Assembly (NCBI RefSeq): GCF_001027285.1
Contig: NZ_CP011509.1
Location: 7,898,501 to 7,962,500, forward strand
Source of the DNA: Archangium gephyra
Lineage (GTDB): Bacteria > Myxococcota > Myxococcia > Myxococcales > Myxococcaceae
Length of the DNA stretch: 64,000 nt
Direction: 5' to 3'
Shown here: positions 8,904-19,723 of the stretch, one piece after another
How the letters are laid out: each line of letters starts with the position of its first letter
Numbering within the stretch: the first letter of the stretch is position 1
Made by a program: the position numbers and the translations under genes
Notes under the pieces: generated by a model
Seen by the model: only the letters and a program-made list of their open reading frames with translations
Told to the model about the DNA's origin: nothing
The model's database searches: none

Positions 8904-10058
8904 TCACCAAGCCTTCATGTGCAGCCGGATCGCCGCGACGTTCCGGGTCAGGTTCATTCCCGCCGCCACTTCCTCGTCCACGCCCACCTGCGCGATGCGA
9001 TCCACGGCCGTCTGCATCGACACATACCGGTTGATCTTGAACTCGAGCCCCGCGCCCAGCGCGTAGCCCTGGGCCACCCGCGCACCGCCATCCCAGGTGA
9101 AGGCCCCCTCCCCTGGCGCGCGTCCATTGCGGAAGAAGCTGGCCACCCCGTAGACGGACACCCGGTCACTGAAGTGACGGTTGAGCACCAGGCCCGCGTA
9201 GTCCGCCCACAGCGCGTTGGTGAAGCCACTGGCTCCCACCAGGTCATGCCCCGCGACGAGGCCCAGGTCGAACGGCCCCGCCTCGTGCAGCAACTCCAGC
9301 TTCACCCGGGGAATCAGCCCCCCGGTCCCATCCCCGGCGGTGAAGGACACCGGACCGCCGCGGGCCGTGAACGTCGTCTGCCGCGACAGCCGGTAGCGCA
9401 GGGCACCGAAGACACCGTGCGCCTGCTGGAAGTTGTCCCCGAAGAGGAAGCCCTGGTAGCGGTACTCCAGCCCCAGCGACAACCGCCGCGTGGTGCGCAG
9501 CCACAGCTCCGCGAACGGGGTGTGCACGAAGCCGGCGTCACTGCCCGCCACCTGCACCCTCACGCCCTCGAAGGCGTAGCCCGCCCCCAGGTCCACCTGC
9601 CGGCTCAGCCGCCCCGACACGTACACCCGCGACTGGCCGTAGAGCACCGGGTCCGTCGAGCGCGCCACGCTGTCACGCGGCAGCGAGGCGGGATCCGTCA
9701 CCCGGTAGATGCTCCCGGACGCCTCCACCCGCAGGCGGCGCGACAGCTGCTTGCGCACCGACATCGCGCCCCGGTGGTCCAACGTCACCCGGCCACTGCC
9801 GTGCCGCATCAGGAGATCCGCCGCGTAGTAGCTCTCCAGCTTCAGCGTTGGATCCTTCAGGTCCAGCCCGAGCCGCGGCGTGACCTTGGTCATCAGCTGA
9901 CCGCCCGTCACACCCGCGGCGTTGAGCCGGAAGTCATCGTCGTAGCGCTCCTCGAGCGACACCTGGGCCCGAGGCTCCACCACCGTGCCCGCGAGCGCGG
10001 CCGGAGACGTCCCCATGACCGCCGCCGCCGCCAACCATCTCTTCCAGGAAACCCTCAC
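8904..10058 (-). CDS. exoB: Outer-membrane beta-barrel protein (ExoB-like)
   Basis: This protein of about 384 residues has a signal peptide (VRVSWKRWLAAAAVMG through AALAG) and then alternating short beta-strands with aromatic ends, ending in RLHMKAW, as in outer-membrane barrels. The GTG at 10058 is chosen for the GGAGGGTGCC just upstream; an ATG at 10070 is the main alternative. It lies 27 bases before exoC. In myxobacteria such barrels accompany short Wza-like proteins and may form the outer-membrane part of the export channel; here that is inference from position and fold. Confidence 0.78.
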   Translation of the reverse strand: MRVSWKRWLAAAAVMGTSPAALAGTVVEPRAQVSLEERYDDDFRLNAAGVTGGQLMTKVTPRLGLDLKDPTLKLESYYAADLLMRHGSGRVTLDHRGAMSVRKQLSRRLRVEASGSIYRVTDPASLPRDSVARSTDPVLYGQSRVYVSGRLSRQVDLGAGYAFEGVRVQVAGSDAGFVHTPFAELWLRTTRRLSLGLEYRYQGFLFGDNFQQAHGVFGALRYRLSRQTTFTARGGPVSFTAGDGTGGLIPRVKLELLHEAGPFDLGLVAGHDLVGASGFTNALWADYAGLVLNRHFSDRVSVYGVASFFRNGRAPGEGAFTWDGGARVAQGYALGAGLEFKINRYVSMQTAVDRIAQVGVDEEVAAGMNLTRNVAAIRLHMKAW

Positions 10059-10115
10059 GGCACCCTCCATCCCCACTCGCCAACCCAGACCACGCCCCGC
10101 GGTGCCTCGCCCCTG

Positions 10116-10757
10116 CTACGGCACGATGATGGTGTCACCGGGCCGCAGGATGAGCGGCTCGTACTTCTCCGGCTCCTCCACCAGCTCGCGGTAGCTCACG
10201 GAGATGTAGTCGCCCTGCGTGGCGCTCTCCGTGCCACCCGAGCCACCCGTGCCCGAGCCCTCCGCCGTGTTGGCCTGCTTCGACGCCGAGCGGCGCAGCA
10301 CGACGATGGCGTCGCGATCCGCGAAGTCGGTGAAGCCGCCCGCCAGCGCGATGGCCTGGAGGATGGACACCCGGCCGCGCAGTGGGTAGGCGCCGGGGTG
10401 CGTCACCTCGCCGGTGATGAAGACCCGGCTGCTGTTCACCTCGCGGACGATCACCGTGACGCGGGGCTCCTGCACGTACGGCTTGAGGGCGTCGCGAATC
10501 TCATCGGCCAGCTCATTGGGCGTGCGGCCCTCGGCCTTCACCTCGCCCACCATGGGCAGGGAGATGAAACCATCCGGGCGCACCGGCAACGTGCGCGAGA
10601 GATCCGCGTCACGCCACACCGCCACATCGAGGACGTCCTCACGGCCGATGCGGTACGGCTGGTCCGAGTTGTCCACCCGCGCCGTGCCCCGGTGGGCACA
10701 CCCCGACAGGAGGAGCAATCCCAGCACCACCCACCACCTCGCGCTCGTCTTTCCCAT
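10116..10757 (-). CDS. exoA: Wza-like polysaccharide export lipoprotein (ExoA/FdgA-like)
   Basis: This 213-residue lipoprotein has lipobox LLLSGC (Cys20), then a poly-export domain (YRIGREDVLDVAVW, DGFISLPMVGEV) and an SLBB domain (FITGEVTHPGAYPL), and ends LRPGDTIIVP. It lacks the C-terminal membrane helix of E. coli Wza, which fits the use of a separate barrel (exoB). It is the first gene of the minus-strand exo operon. In M. xanthus the counterpart fdgA/exoA is needed for spore coat export and is a reported FruA target during development. Confidence 0.9.
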   Translation of the reverse strand: MGKTSARWWVVLGLLLLSGCAHRGTARVDNSDQPYRIGREDVLDVAVWRDADLSRTLPVRPDGFISLPMVGEVKAEGRTPNELADEIRDALKPYVQEPRVTVIVREVNSSRVFITGEVTHPGAYPLRGRVSILQAIALAGGFTDFADRDAIVVLRRSASKQANTAEGSGTGGSGGTESATQGDYISVSYRELVEEPEKYEPLILRPGDTIIVP

Positions 10758-11116
10758 CGCTCGCCTCTCCCCAAAGTCCCCTGCCTTGAGAAAGGACAGG
10801 GCTCACATGTTCGCGGGAGGCATTAGCAGCGGGTGTGCCAAAGCCCTCAGGCAGGCAAAGTCCCCGGATCGTCATGGGTTACGCGCTACACCCCTGAGGA
10901 AGAGGGAGGGATGTCCGGGAAAAAATTCCGGCATCGCCCCCGGGGGTCGGCATGGATCACTCGCCGGGGGGCGCACACAAAGGGAAAAGCATTTCCCACA
11001 CCGTGCCAGGGCTTTTCCCATTTCCTCGGGAGAAGACGTGGCACGCCGCTTGAAATCATCTCTCGCGGAACCCGGGCGCGGGAAAGGCCCGGGCGAGCGA
11101 GGAGTGGAAGGCGGCT
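10758..11116. promoter_or_regulatory. Divergent exoA promoter region with two dyads
   Basis: This 359-base non-coding region separates exoA (minus) from a small membrane gene (plus). It contains a perfect inverted repeat, GGGAAAAGC (10982-10990) and GCTTTTCCC (11011-11019), and a palindrome-like CCGGGAAAAAATTCCGG (10915-10931). Both share the GGGAAAA/TTTTCCC motif. A regulator-binding role is inferred from position. No clear sigma-70 or sigma-54 promoter stands out. Confidence 0.5.
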
Positions 11117-11317
11117 ATGCGCAAGGCGGCGGCGGGGGCGGTGGTCGGGATGTTCGTGGTGGGAGCGGGAATGATGACGCTGCTCGGCGCGGTGCTGGGC
11201 ACCTACGCGGAGGCGGCTTCGCTGGCGCTGGTGGGCGCGGGCCTGTTCGCGGGCAGCTCCGCACTCAGCGGTGGCAAGGAGACGGTGCCCGCGGCCGGCA
11301 TCGCCAAGGAGGCCTGA
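11117..11317 (+). CDS. Small hypothetical membrane protein
   Basis: This 66-residue protein starts at an ATG after GGAGTGGAAGGCGGCT. It is built of two hydrophobic helices (AAAGAVVGMFVVGAGMMTLL and ASLALVGAGLFAGSSAL) with a short basic start and a polar tail. A hairpin follows the stop. I do not recognise a family. It is divergent from exoA and may share the regulatory region. Confidence 0.55.
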   Translation: MRKAAAGAVVGMFVVGAGMMTLLGAVLGTYAEAASLALVGAGLFAGSSALSGGKETVPAAGIAKEA

Positions 11318-11339
11318 ACAAGAGGCCTGAAAAAGCTAC

Positions 11340-11359
11340 GGGTGCCGCTTCAGGCACCC
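11340..11359 (+). terminator. Hairpin after the small membrane gene
   Basis: The arms GGGTGCC (11340-11346) and GGCACCC (11353-11359) form a perfect 7-base stem with a 6-base loop, 22 bases after the stop. There is no T tract. Confidence 0.5.
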
Positions 11360-11376
11360 GGTGAAGTGGGAGGGGA

Positions 11377-11403
11377 GCCTGCTTCCCTGGTGGGGAGGCA
11401 GGC
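11377..11403 (-). terminator. Hairpin after the sigma-54 activator gene
   Basis: GCCTGCTTCCC (11377-11387) pairs with GGGAGGCAGGC (11393-11403), 11 base pairs with one G-T pair, right after the activator stop. With the neighbouring stem it insulates two converging genes. Confidence 0.5.
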
Positions 11404-11406
11404 GGC

Positions 11407-14178
<2,772 letters not shown>

Positions 14179-14217
14179 CGTCAGCTCTCTTTACATTCGT
14201 CGATGTGCCCGGATCGG

Positions 14218-14240
14218 TCACCCAGGTGTCGCACGGGTGA
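14218..14240. promoter_or_regulatory. Candidate enhancer dyad
   Basis: TCACCC and GGGTGA are separated by 11 bases, about 80-100 bases upstream of the predicted start of transcription of the lytic operon. This is a usual distance for an enhancer-binding protein site; binding is inferred. Confidence 0.45.
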
Positions 14241-14259
14241 GCGAATCATTCCAATCGAG

Positions 14260-14286
14260 AACCAGGAACACCTGTTTCCGCTGGTT
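14260..14286. promoter_or_regulatory. Second dyad upstream of the sigma-54 promoter
   Basis: AACCAG (14260-14265) and CTGGTT (14281-14286) flank a GGAA/TTCC-containing centre, directly upstream of the -24 element. It could be a second activator or repressor site. Confidence 0.4.
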
Positions 14287-14293
14287 TAGCCGA

Positions 14294-14309
14294 TGGCCCG
14301 GGGATTGCT
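14294..14309 (+). promoter_or_regulatory. Sigma-54 promoter (-24/-12)
   Basis: TGGCCCG-GGGA-TTGCT matches the consensus TGGCACG-N4-TTGCW with one mismatch, and the GG and GC are spaced exactly as required. Transcription would start near 14320, about 27 bases before the NlpC/P60 start codon. Confidence 0.75.
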
Positions 14310-14346
14310 CAATACATGGCGAAACCCCCAACCGGAGCAATCCCCG

Positions 14347-14871
14347 ATGCTGCCTTCCTTCCCGATGCGGTCCTTCCTCCTGCTGGCCACCTGCGCCGCG
14401 CTCTCCACGGGCTGCGGACAGGGCCTCGAGGAGCAGAGCCCCGCGCCCACCGCGGAGAACGTCCCCTACGTGTGGGACGAGTTCGGTGAGCTGAACTCGG
14501 AGCTGACGGGTACCCGCGCCGAGGTCGTCGACTTCGCCCGGACGTGGATCGGCACGCCGTATGTGCGCGGCGGCTGCAACCGCGAGGGCATCGACTGCTC
14601 GTGCTTCACCAAGCGGGTGTTCGGCCACTTCGACAAGTTCCTGCCGGATGACCCGGAGCTGCAGTGGAACTACGGCACGCGCGTGGACAAGGCGGATCTG
14701 CGCAAGGGTGACCTGGTGTTCTTCAAGGAGGGGGGCGCCAACTACATCACCCACGTCGGCATCTACGCGGGCAACGGCGACATCCTCCACGCCTCCACCT
14801 ACTGGGGGAAGGTGGTGGAGAAGCCCATGCAGTACGTCGACGGCTACTTCGGCGCGCGCTCGCTCTTCTAG
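14347..14871 (+). CDS. NlpC/P60-family lipoprotein peptidase
   Basis: This 174-residue lipoprotein has signal MRSFLLLATCAALSTGC preceded by six residues, then an NlpC/P60 domain. The catalytic Cys is in GIDCSCF (Cys84; the family usually has DCSGF, so the Gly is replaced by Cys) and the His is in THVGIY (about His136). The ATG at 14347 has GGAG nine bases upstream. Enzymes of this family cleave gamma-D-Glu-diaminopimelate bonds in peptidoglycan. It is the first gene of a run of secreted lytic enzymes behind the sigma-54 promoter. Confidence 0.87.
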   Translation: MLPSFPMRSFLLLATCAALSTGCGQGLEEQSPAPTAENVPYVWDEFGELNSELTGTRAEVVDFARTWIGTPYVRGGCNREGIDCSCFTKRVFGHFDKFLPDDPELQWNYGTRVDKADLRKGDLVFFKEGGANYITHVGIYAGNGDILHASTYWGKVVEKPMQYVDGYFGARSLF

Positions 14872-14900
14872 ACCCCCCACTTCCCACTCAGGAGACCCCC

Positions 14901-16223
14901 ATGAAGACCCGGATGATGCTGTGGGCCAGCGCCACCCTGCTGGCCGCGTGTGGAGAAGGTACGGCTGTGGACCCCGCTTCCCAGACGCTGGTGCGGGATG
15001 AAGTGATTGGCGTGTCCCTCCCCCTGCCGGCGCAGTGGAGCGTGAGGCGGGACGAGGTGCTGTTCGACACCCACGGTGTCTTCTTGAATGCCCCGACGAG
15101 CGACGAGGGCGTCGCGCAGACGGGACACGAGCGGGACGCGGTGGCGCGCATCGCGCTGGCGTACAAGGCCCGGCCGGACCAGCTCGAGGAGCTGGTGCGC
15201 ACCAAGCTGGCGGAGTACCAGGAGTTCCACCCCACCCGCACGGAAGTGACCCTGGCCGATGGCCGCACGGGCATCGCCATCACCGGCCTGCCGGGCACGC
15301 AGCCCTACTCCATCGTCTACACCGTTGATGGCGAGCGCGTGTATGAGATTGGACTCTGGTCGGACGAGCCGGGGCTGGATGAGCGCGCGAAGCAGGTGCT
15401 CGGCGGCCTCCGCTTCCAGGCCCCGACGAAGACGGTGCAGTCGCTGGGCCTGAAGACCGCGCGGGAGTCCACCTATGCCGAGCTCTCGGCCGAGCGCGAG
15501 CAGGCGGCCGCCGATCGCAAGGCGCTGGTCATGAAGGCGATCCTCGCGGGAGATCTCCCCCAGCAGCAGAAGTTCGAGGATCCGCCCGTGCGTGCGATGT
15601 CGTGTGGCTTCACGGCGCCCTCCACCCTGTACTGGCAGCTGCAGTGGGATTGGACGAACAAGTTCTACAGCGGCGCCCATTACGACATGAAGGCCAACCC
15701 GGGCTGGAGCGCCATGAGTGGCAATGGCGGCAGCTGGTGGGGCACGGGCTACCACACGCGCTTCTGCGAGACGAACTACGCCAACCAGCACTACGCCAAC
15801 GACTGGCCGGCGCAGGTCGGGGCCAACGCCTATGCGGCCTTCGGAGGCACGGTCGAGTGGACGGGCTGGGGCACGGATGGCTTCGCGACCCTGGGCCGGT
15901 ACGTGGTGGTGCGCAACAATGGCTACCGCAGCCTGACCGCGCACTTGAGCAGCATCGCCAGCGGCATGGCCTGGGGGACCGAGATCGACGGGTACTACAA
16001 GGTCATCGGCGAGGCCGGGAGCTCGGGCGGTGACTGGGCGCCCCACCTGCACGCCCGCGTCAGCTATGGCGAGTCGAAGACAGCCAATGGCCAGCCCTAC
16101 GGCGGTGAGACGGTCAAGCCGCTGCGCCTGCGCTGCTTCAACTGCAACAACCCGGATGTGTCGGTGGCCTCGGGTGGTGGCTACTACAACGATTTCTTCC
16201 ACGGCCGCTGGATGATGTACTGA
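14901..16223 (+). CDS. M23-like metallopeptidase lipoprotein
   Basis: This 440-residue protein has a lipobox signal (LLAACGEG). Residues about 30-200 form a region of unknown family, and the C-terminal half is LytM/M23-like with His297 and Asp301 in HYAND, TAHL, and the HLH pair at 382-384, consistent with the zinc-ligand pattern. Two cysteine pairs follow near the end (LRCFNCNN). The start has GGAG nine bases before the ATG and lies 29 bases after the preceding stop. It would cut peptide cross-links in peptidoglycan, either self or prey. Confidence 0.83.
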   Translation: MKTRMMLWASATLLAACGEGTAVDPASQTLVRDEVIGVSLPLPAQWSVRRDEVLFDTHGVFLNAPTSDEGVAQTGHERDAVARIALAYKARPDQLEELVRTKLAEYQEFHPTRTEVTLADGRTGIAITGLPGTQPYSIVYTVDGERVYEIGLWSDEPGLDERAKQVLGGLRFQAPTKTVQSLGLKTARESTYAELSAEREQAAADRKALVMKAILAGDLPQQQKFEDPPVRAMSCGFTAPSTLYWQLQWDWTNKFYSGAHYDMKANPGWSAMSGNGGSWWGTGYHTRFCETNYANQHYANDWPAQVGANAYAAFGGTVEWTGWGTDGFATLGRYVVVRNNGYRSLTAHLSSIASGMAWGTEIDGYYKVIGEAGSSGGDWAPHLHARVSYGESKTANGQPYGGETVKPLRLRCFNCNNPDVSVASGGGYYNDFFHGRWMMY

Positions 16224-16227
16224 GACC

Positions 16228-17148
16228 ATGACTTCCATTCCTTCACTTCGTCGCCTGCTATTGATTGGCACCCTCCCCCTGCTGTCCGCCTGCGGGGAGG
16301 AGGCCTCCCGCAGCTTCTCCACCCACAATGAGGAGGAGCTGGTGCGACTCATGAGCACCCTTCGCCCGGGAGACTCGCTGCGCTATCGCCAGGTGGGCGT
16401 CCTCATCCCCCCCGCGGGAGAAGGGGTCCATGTGGAAGCCGTGCTCGCGGACGGCAGCACGGTGGAGCTCCAGGTGAAGACGGCCGGGGATGGACGCGTC
16501 GCGCTCGTCCGGCACCCCGAGCCCGTCAAGGCCCTCGAGTCCACTGGCCCCACCGCCCTGAGCGCGTGCACCGAGGGGGACTACACCCTGCTCGGCTGGC
16601 AGTGGACGCAGGACTACCATTGGTACTTCAACGCCGACACGACGCCGGGCGAGCTCACCATCGCCGAGGCCGAGCAGGCCATCCGTGAAGCGACGGGCAA
16701 CATCACCAACGGCCGCAACGACTGCGGCTTGACGGATGCCATCAACGCCAGCCATCAGTACGAAGGCCGGACGAACACCAGTGCCAATCTCAGCGCCACG
16801 GGAGGGTGCACCGCCCGGGACGGCAAGAACGTAACGGGCTTCGGGGACCTGCCCTCGGGCGCCCTCGCGGTGACGTGCACCTGGTCCGACAGCTCGGGGC
16901 GCGCGGTGGAGAGTGACGCGCGCATCAACAAGGTCGAGCACACCTGGACGACGAGCGCCGAGAGCGCGAGCTGCTCCAACCGCTTCGGCCTGGAGGCGGT
17001 GATGACGCACGAGCGCGGCCACACCTTCGGCCTGGGCCACGTGGCCGCGGGCAGCCCGCTCACCATGCGCCCCGGCATCGCCCCCTGTGACGGTTCCGCC
17101 GCCACGCTGGGCCTGGGCGACGTGCGTGGGCTGCGGCAGCGGTACTGA
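16228..17148 (+). CDS. Metzincin-like zinc metalloprotease lipoprotein
   Basis: This 306-residue protein has a lipobox signal (LPLLSACGEE) and a classic extended zinc motif HERGHTFGLGH beginning at His261 (HExxHxxGxxH), followed by a Met-containing segment LTMRPGI that fits the Met-turn. Several paired cysteines suggest disulphides. It starts four bases after the preceding stop, so translation is coupled. It should be a secreted protein-degrading enzyme, in contrast to its wall-cutting neighbours. Confidence 0.82.
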   Translation: MTSIPSLRRLLLIGTLPLLSACGEEASRSFSTHNEEELVRLMSTLRPGDSLRYRQVGVLIPPAGEGVHVEAVLADGSTVELQVKTAGDGRVALVRHPEPVKALESTGPTALSACTEGDYTLLGWQWTQDYHWYFNADTTPGELTIAEAEQAIREATGNITNGRNDCGLTDAINASHQYEGRTNTSANLSATGGCTARDGKNVTGFGDLPSGALAVTCTWSDSSGRAVESDARINKVEHTWTTSAESASCSNRFGLEAVMTHERGHTFGLGHVAAGSPLTMRPGIAPCDGSAATLGLGDVRGLRQRY

Positions 17149-17229
17149 TTCCGAAGACAGACTGTCGTGTCACGGGCCGCCGGCTCTCCCCCGCGGCGGC
17201 CTTCCCCCAACACAACAAGGAACAAACAC

Positions 17230-17805
17230 ATGAAGAATGGTCATTCGCGGAAGCGTCTCTCGAAGCTGTCCATCGGTCACGTGGCGCTGCTCGGTCTGGG
17301 TGCGGCGGCCATGCTGAACGCCTGCGGAGCGGAGGCTCCGGCCGATGCGGCCAGGGCCGAGCAGGTCCAGGTCGAGAACGTCCGGATTGATGAGTCGGGG
17401 ATCACGGCGCTGGCGGGCGGCATGGTCCAGGCACAGGTCGAGGTCCAGGGCCCCTGGGTGGAGCCGCACGTGCAGGATTTCGCCAACGCGGTGTGCAACA
17501 GGTTCAATGCCTGCAGGCCTTCGACCTACGACGGACACCCGACCCGGGGCGCGTCCCTGGCGTTGGACATCCTGGTGTCCGGGCAGTGGGGCGATCCCGC
17601 CAATGAGGGCGATGGTCTGAACAAGGGCTGGGACGTGGCGCGCTACGCGTTGGCGGACCACGACGGCCGGTTCCGCGTGGACTACGTGATCTGGCAGGGG
17701 CGTATCAATTACAAGGACGGGACGGGCTGGCACAACTACCCGAACCAGGGCAGCGTCACCGGCAATCACCTGGACCACGTGCACGTCAGCTTCAAGCCGA
17801 TGTAA
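17230..17805 (+). CDS. ARB-07466-like cell wall hydrolase lipoprotein
   Basis: This 191-residue protein starts at the ATG after AAGGAACAAACAC. It has a basic then hydrophobic signal (IGHVALLGLGAAAMLNAC) and a C-terminal domain with DGHPTRGASLALDI, ARYAL, VDYVIWQGRI and NHLDHVHVSF. This matches the zinc-dependent ARB-07466 C-terminal domain, related to D-Ala-D-Ala carboxypeptidases and peptidoglycan hydrolases. It closes the lytic operon; a hairpin follows at 17821-17855. Confidence 0.8.
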   Translation: MKNGHSRKRLSKLSIGHVALLGLGAAAMLNACGAEAPADAARAEQVQVENVRIDESGITALAGGMVQAQVEVQGPWVEPHVQDFANAVCNRFNACRPSTYDGHPTRGASLALDILVSGQWGDPANEGDGLNKGWDVARYALADHDGRFRVDYVIWQGRINYKDGTGWHNYPNQGSVTGNHLDHVHVSFKPM

Positions 17806-17820
17806 CCCAAACACAAACAC

Positions 17821-17855
17821 CCGGGGGGAGTCCTCGTTCGAGCGGCTCCTCCCGG
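17821..17855 (+). terminator. Hairpin ending the lytic operon
   Basis: CCGGGGGGAG (17821-17830) pairs with CTCCTCCCGG (17846-17855), ten pairs with one G-T, and the loop holds an inner CTCG/CGAG stem. It lies 15 bases after the stop of the fourth lytic gene. Confidence 0.6.
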
Positions 17856-17911
17856 CTTCATGGACGGCCAGGTGCTCGCGGCCCTGCTCGCCCTTGCTGT
17901 GGAGATGATCG

Positions 17912-19549
17912 ATGAAGCGTCGCGGCGTGAGTCCAGGAAGAAGCTCGAACAGGCGGGCCGGCCAGTCCTACCGGGTGCTCGGCGGGGTGCTCTCCGCCGT
18001 GCTGGTGCTGGGAGGGTGTGCGGGCTCGGAGAACGACGGTCCAGGGCTGGCGGAGTCCGAGCAGGCGTTGACGTGCCCCGCGAGCGCGACCGATGTGAAC
18101 GCGGCGCGAGACCTTCTCCTCACCGACGTCTCGCTCGTGGACCATGCGCGGGCGAGGAGCTGGAGCGGCACCGCGAACAACGACTACACGGATGGAACGT
18201 TCCACTTCGGCCGGCTGCTGAACGACCTGCGCGGCCGCGACGGCAACCAGCAGAATCCCGAAGGGGGCGCGGACGTCACCTTCAACCCGTATGAGCTCTC
18301 TGAATACGTCCACCGGTGGCTGGACGAGTGGGAGACCGACGACCTCACCAACTGCGACCCGGTTCCGGCCCGGCCCGCCGTCAACACCCACATCCGCGGC
18401 CCCTGGCCCAAGATCGCCGGTCAGTACGACGTGTACACCACGAAGGACGGCCGCCACGTCACGCGCGAGCGGCTGGACATGAGGAACCCGCCGTTCCGGC
18501 TGATGGCGGTGGTGTTCCGCAACGACCTCGCGGACCTGACGCCGCCACGCGGCGATAGAGCCGCGAACGACCCGCAGCGCGACCCGCCCCAGGCCGGCGA
18601 GCTGCGCATCGTCTACGGGCTCGTCGACCCGGCGACCGGGGCGCCCAAGAACCTGACGGTGGCCTTCGAGTACAGCCTGCCAGCCCAGACCGAGAACGAC
18701 GTCACGATGTGGCACAAGCGGTGGCGCAACGAGGTCGACGGCACGACGATTGGCAGCACCGAGTGGCTGAACGGAGTCTCGCGGCTCGTCTGGGAGGTGA
18801 CGCGCAACAACGGCTCGCGCAACGCGACCAGCAGCCTGTATGCGGGCAACCCCTGCCTGGGCTGCGGACAGGCCCGGCCCCACGACAACAACCTGCACCA
18901 GCTCCGCACGAACGACTACAAGGTGCTGGGCGCGACCCAGGAGTTCCGCGAGTTCCGCGTGCCCCTCAAGCCGACGGCCGGGAACGCCGGCGGCGCGCCC
19001 AATCACTTCTACTTGAACATGACGTTCCGCAGGAAGTTCCAGAACACGGTCAAGCTGGCGAACTACTTCGACGCGTATTGCGAGCACATCCTGGCGGAGC
19101 ACCACAAGGTGCCCCAGGACTTCCCCCAGAAGCTGGGCGACACGAACGACTGCGCCGTGCTCGAGCCGAACTCCGTCCAGGCCGGCGTGGCATCCAATGA
19201 CTTCTCGCTCTGGTGGAACGCGCCGGTGACCGAGTACGCGGCATGTGGCAATGCCACCAAGAACGAGGTGCGGCACCGCTTCAGCCGCAATACGTGCAAT
19301 GGCTGCCATGGTGTCGAGATGGGATTCAGAACCGACACCGCGGCGAACAACTTCATGATCCGCCCGCGGGCCGAGGGCGTCGCGTCGACACTCTCGCCCT
19401 TCATCTCCCCGGGCACCTGGAGCGTGCAGGATCCCAAGGATCCGACCCTCACCCGCGACTTCACCGAGTTGCTGAGCCGGCGGACGAAGTACCGGAACGT
19501 GCTGTGCAACGGGTACACGCAACCCGCCTATCCGGCGGCCTGGCGCTGA
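17912..19549 (+). CDS. Large myxobacterial lipoprotein with CxxCH motif
   Basis: This 545-residue protein has an N-terminal signal (VLSAVLVLGGCAGS, lipobox Cys about 36) and a GGAG ribosome site. No family was recognised for most of its length. A single CNGCH at residues 462-466 is the c-type heme signature, and LGCG and paired cysteines occur earlier. It could be a heme-carrying surface lipoprotein, but one CxxCH alone is weak proof. It lies beyond the terminator of the lytic operon and probably has its own promoter. Confidence 0.65.
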   Translation: MKRRGVSPGRSSNRRAGQSYRVLGGVLSAVLVLGGCAGSENDGPGLAESEQALTCPASATDVNAARDLLLTDVSLVDHARARSWSGTANNDYTDGTFHFGRLLNDLRGRDGNQQNPEGGADVTFNPYELSEYVHRWLDEWETDDLTNCDPVPARPAVNTHIRGPWPKIAGQYDVYTTKDGRHVTRERLDMRNPPFRLMAVVFRNDLADLTPPRGDRAANDPQRDPPQAGELRIVYGLVDPATGAPKNLTVAFEYSLPAQTENDVTMWHKRWRNEVDGTTIGSTEWLNGVSRLVWEVTRNNGSRNATSSLYAGNPCLGCGQARPHDNNLHQLRTNDYKVLGATQEFREFRVPLKPTAGNAGGAPNHFYLNMTFRRKFQNTVKLANYFDAYCEHILAEHHKVPQDFPQKLGDTNDCAVLEPNSVQAGVASNDFSLWWNAPVTEYAACGNATKNEVRHRFSRNTCNGCHGVEMGFRTDTAANNFMIRPRAEGVASTLSPFISPGTWSVQDPKDPTLTRDFTELLSRRTKYRNVLCNGYTQPAYPAAWR

Positions 19550-19612
19550 CGTCACGCGCCAGGGCGGAGTGGCGCGGGTGAGCCACCTCGATTCAAACGC
19601 GGGAGGGAGCCC

Positions 19613-19675
19613 TCCGGGCGCGGTCTCGCCAGACTTGTCCAACAGTTGGACAACTTCGTGAAGAGCGCGCCCGGA
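19613..19675. terminator. Nested palindromes between convergent genes
   Basis: The outer arms TCCGGGCGCG (19613-19622) and CGCGCCCGGA (19666-19675) enclose a perfect 19-base palindrome TTGTCCAACAGTTGGACAA (19635-19653). It lies between two converging genes, so a bidirectional terminator is likely, although the inner palindrome also looks like a repressor operator. Confidence 0.5.
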
Positions 19676-19723
19676 AGGCGGACTGAATCCACCCCCGCCC
19701 TGAAAGGACTTTGTTCCGCCGGC

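Noticed and set aside
7347-10826. A long plus-strand open frame across exoA-exoC
   Set aside because: It is an antisense shadow of three well-supported minus-strand genes and is rich in Arg, His and Leu without motifs.
10989-11002. Possible minus-strand sigma-54 promoter upstream of exoA
   Set aside because: The GG and GC spacing fits, but the other positions (TGTG instead of CACG, AT instead of TT) do not match, and the leader would exceed 200 bases.
10758-11116. FruA-type sites (GGGYR-N4-6-YGGG) upstream of exoA
   Set aside because: No copy matching the published pattern was found by eye on either strand.
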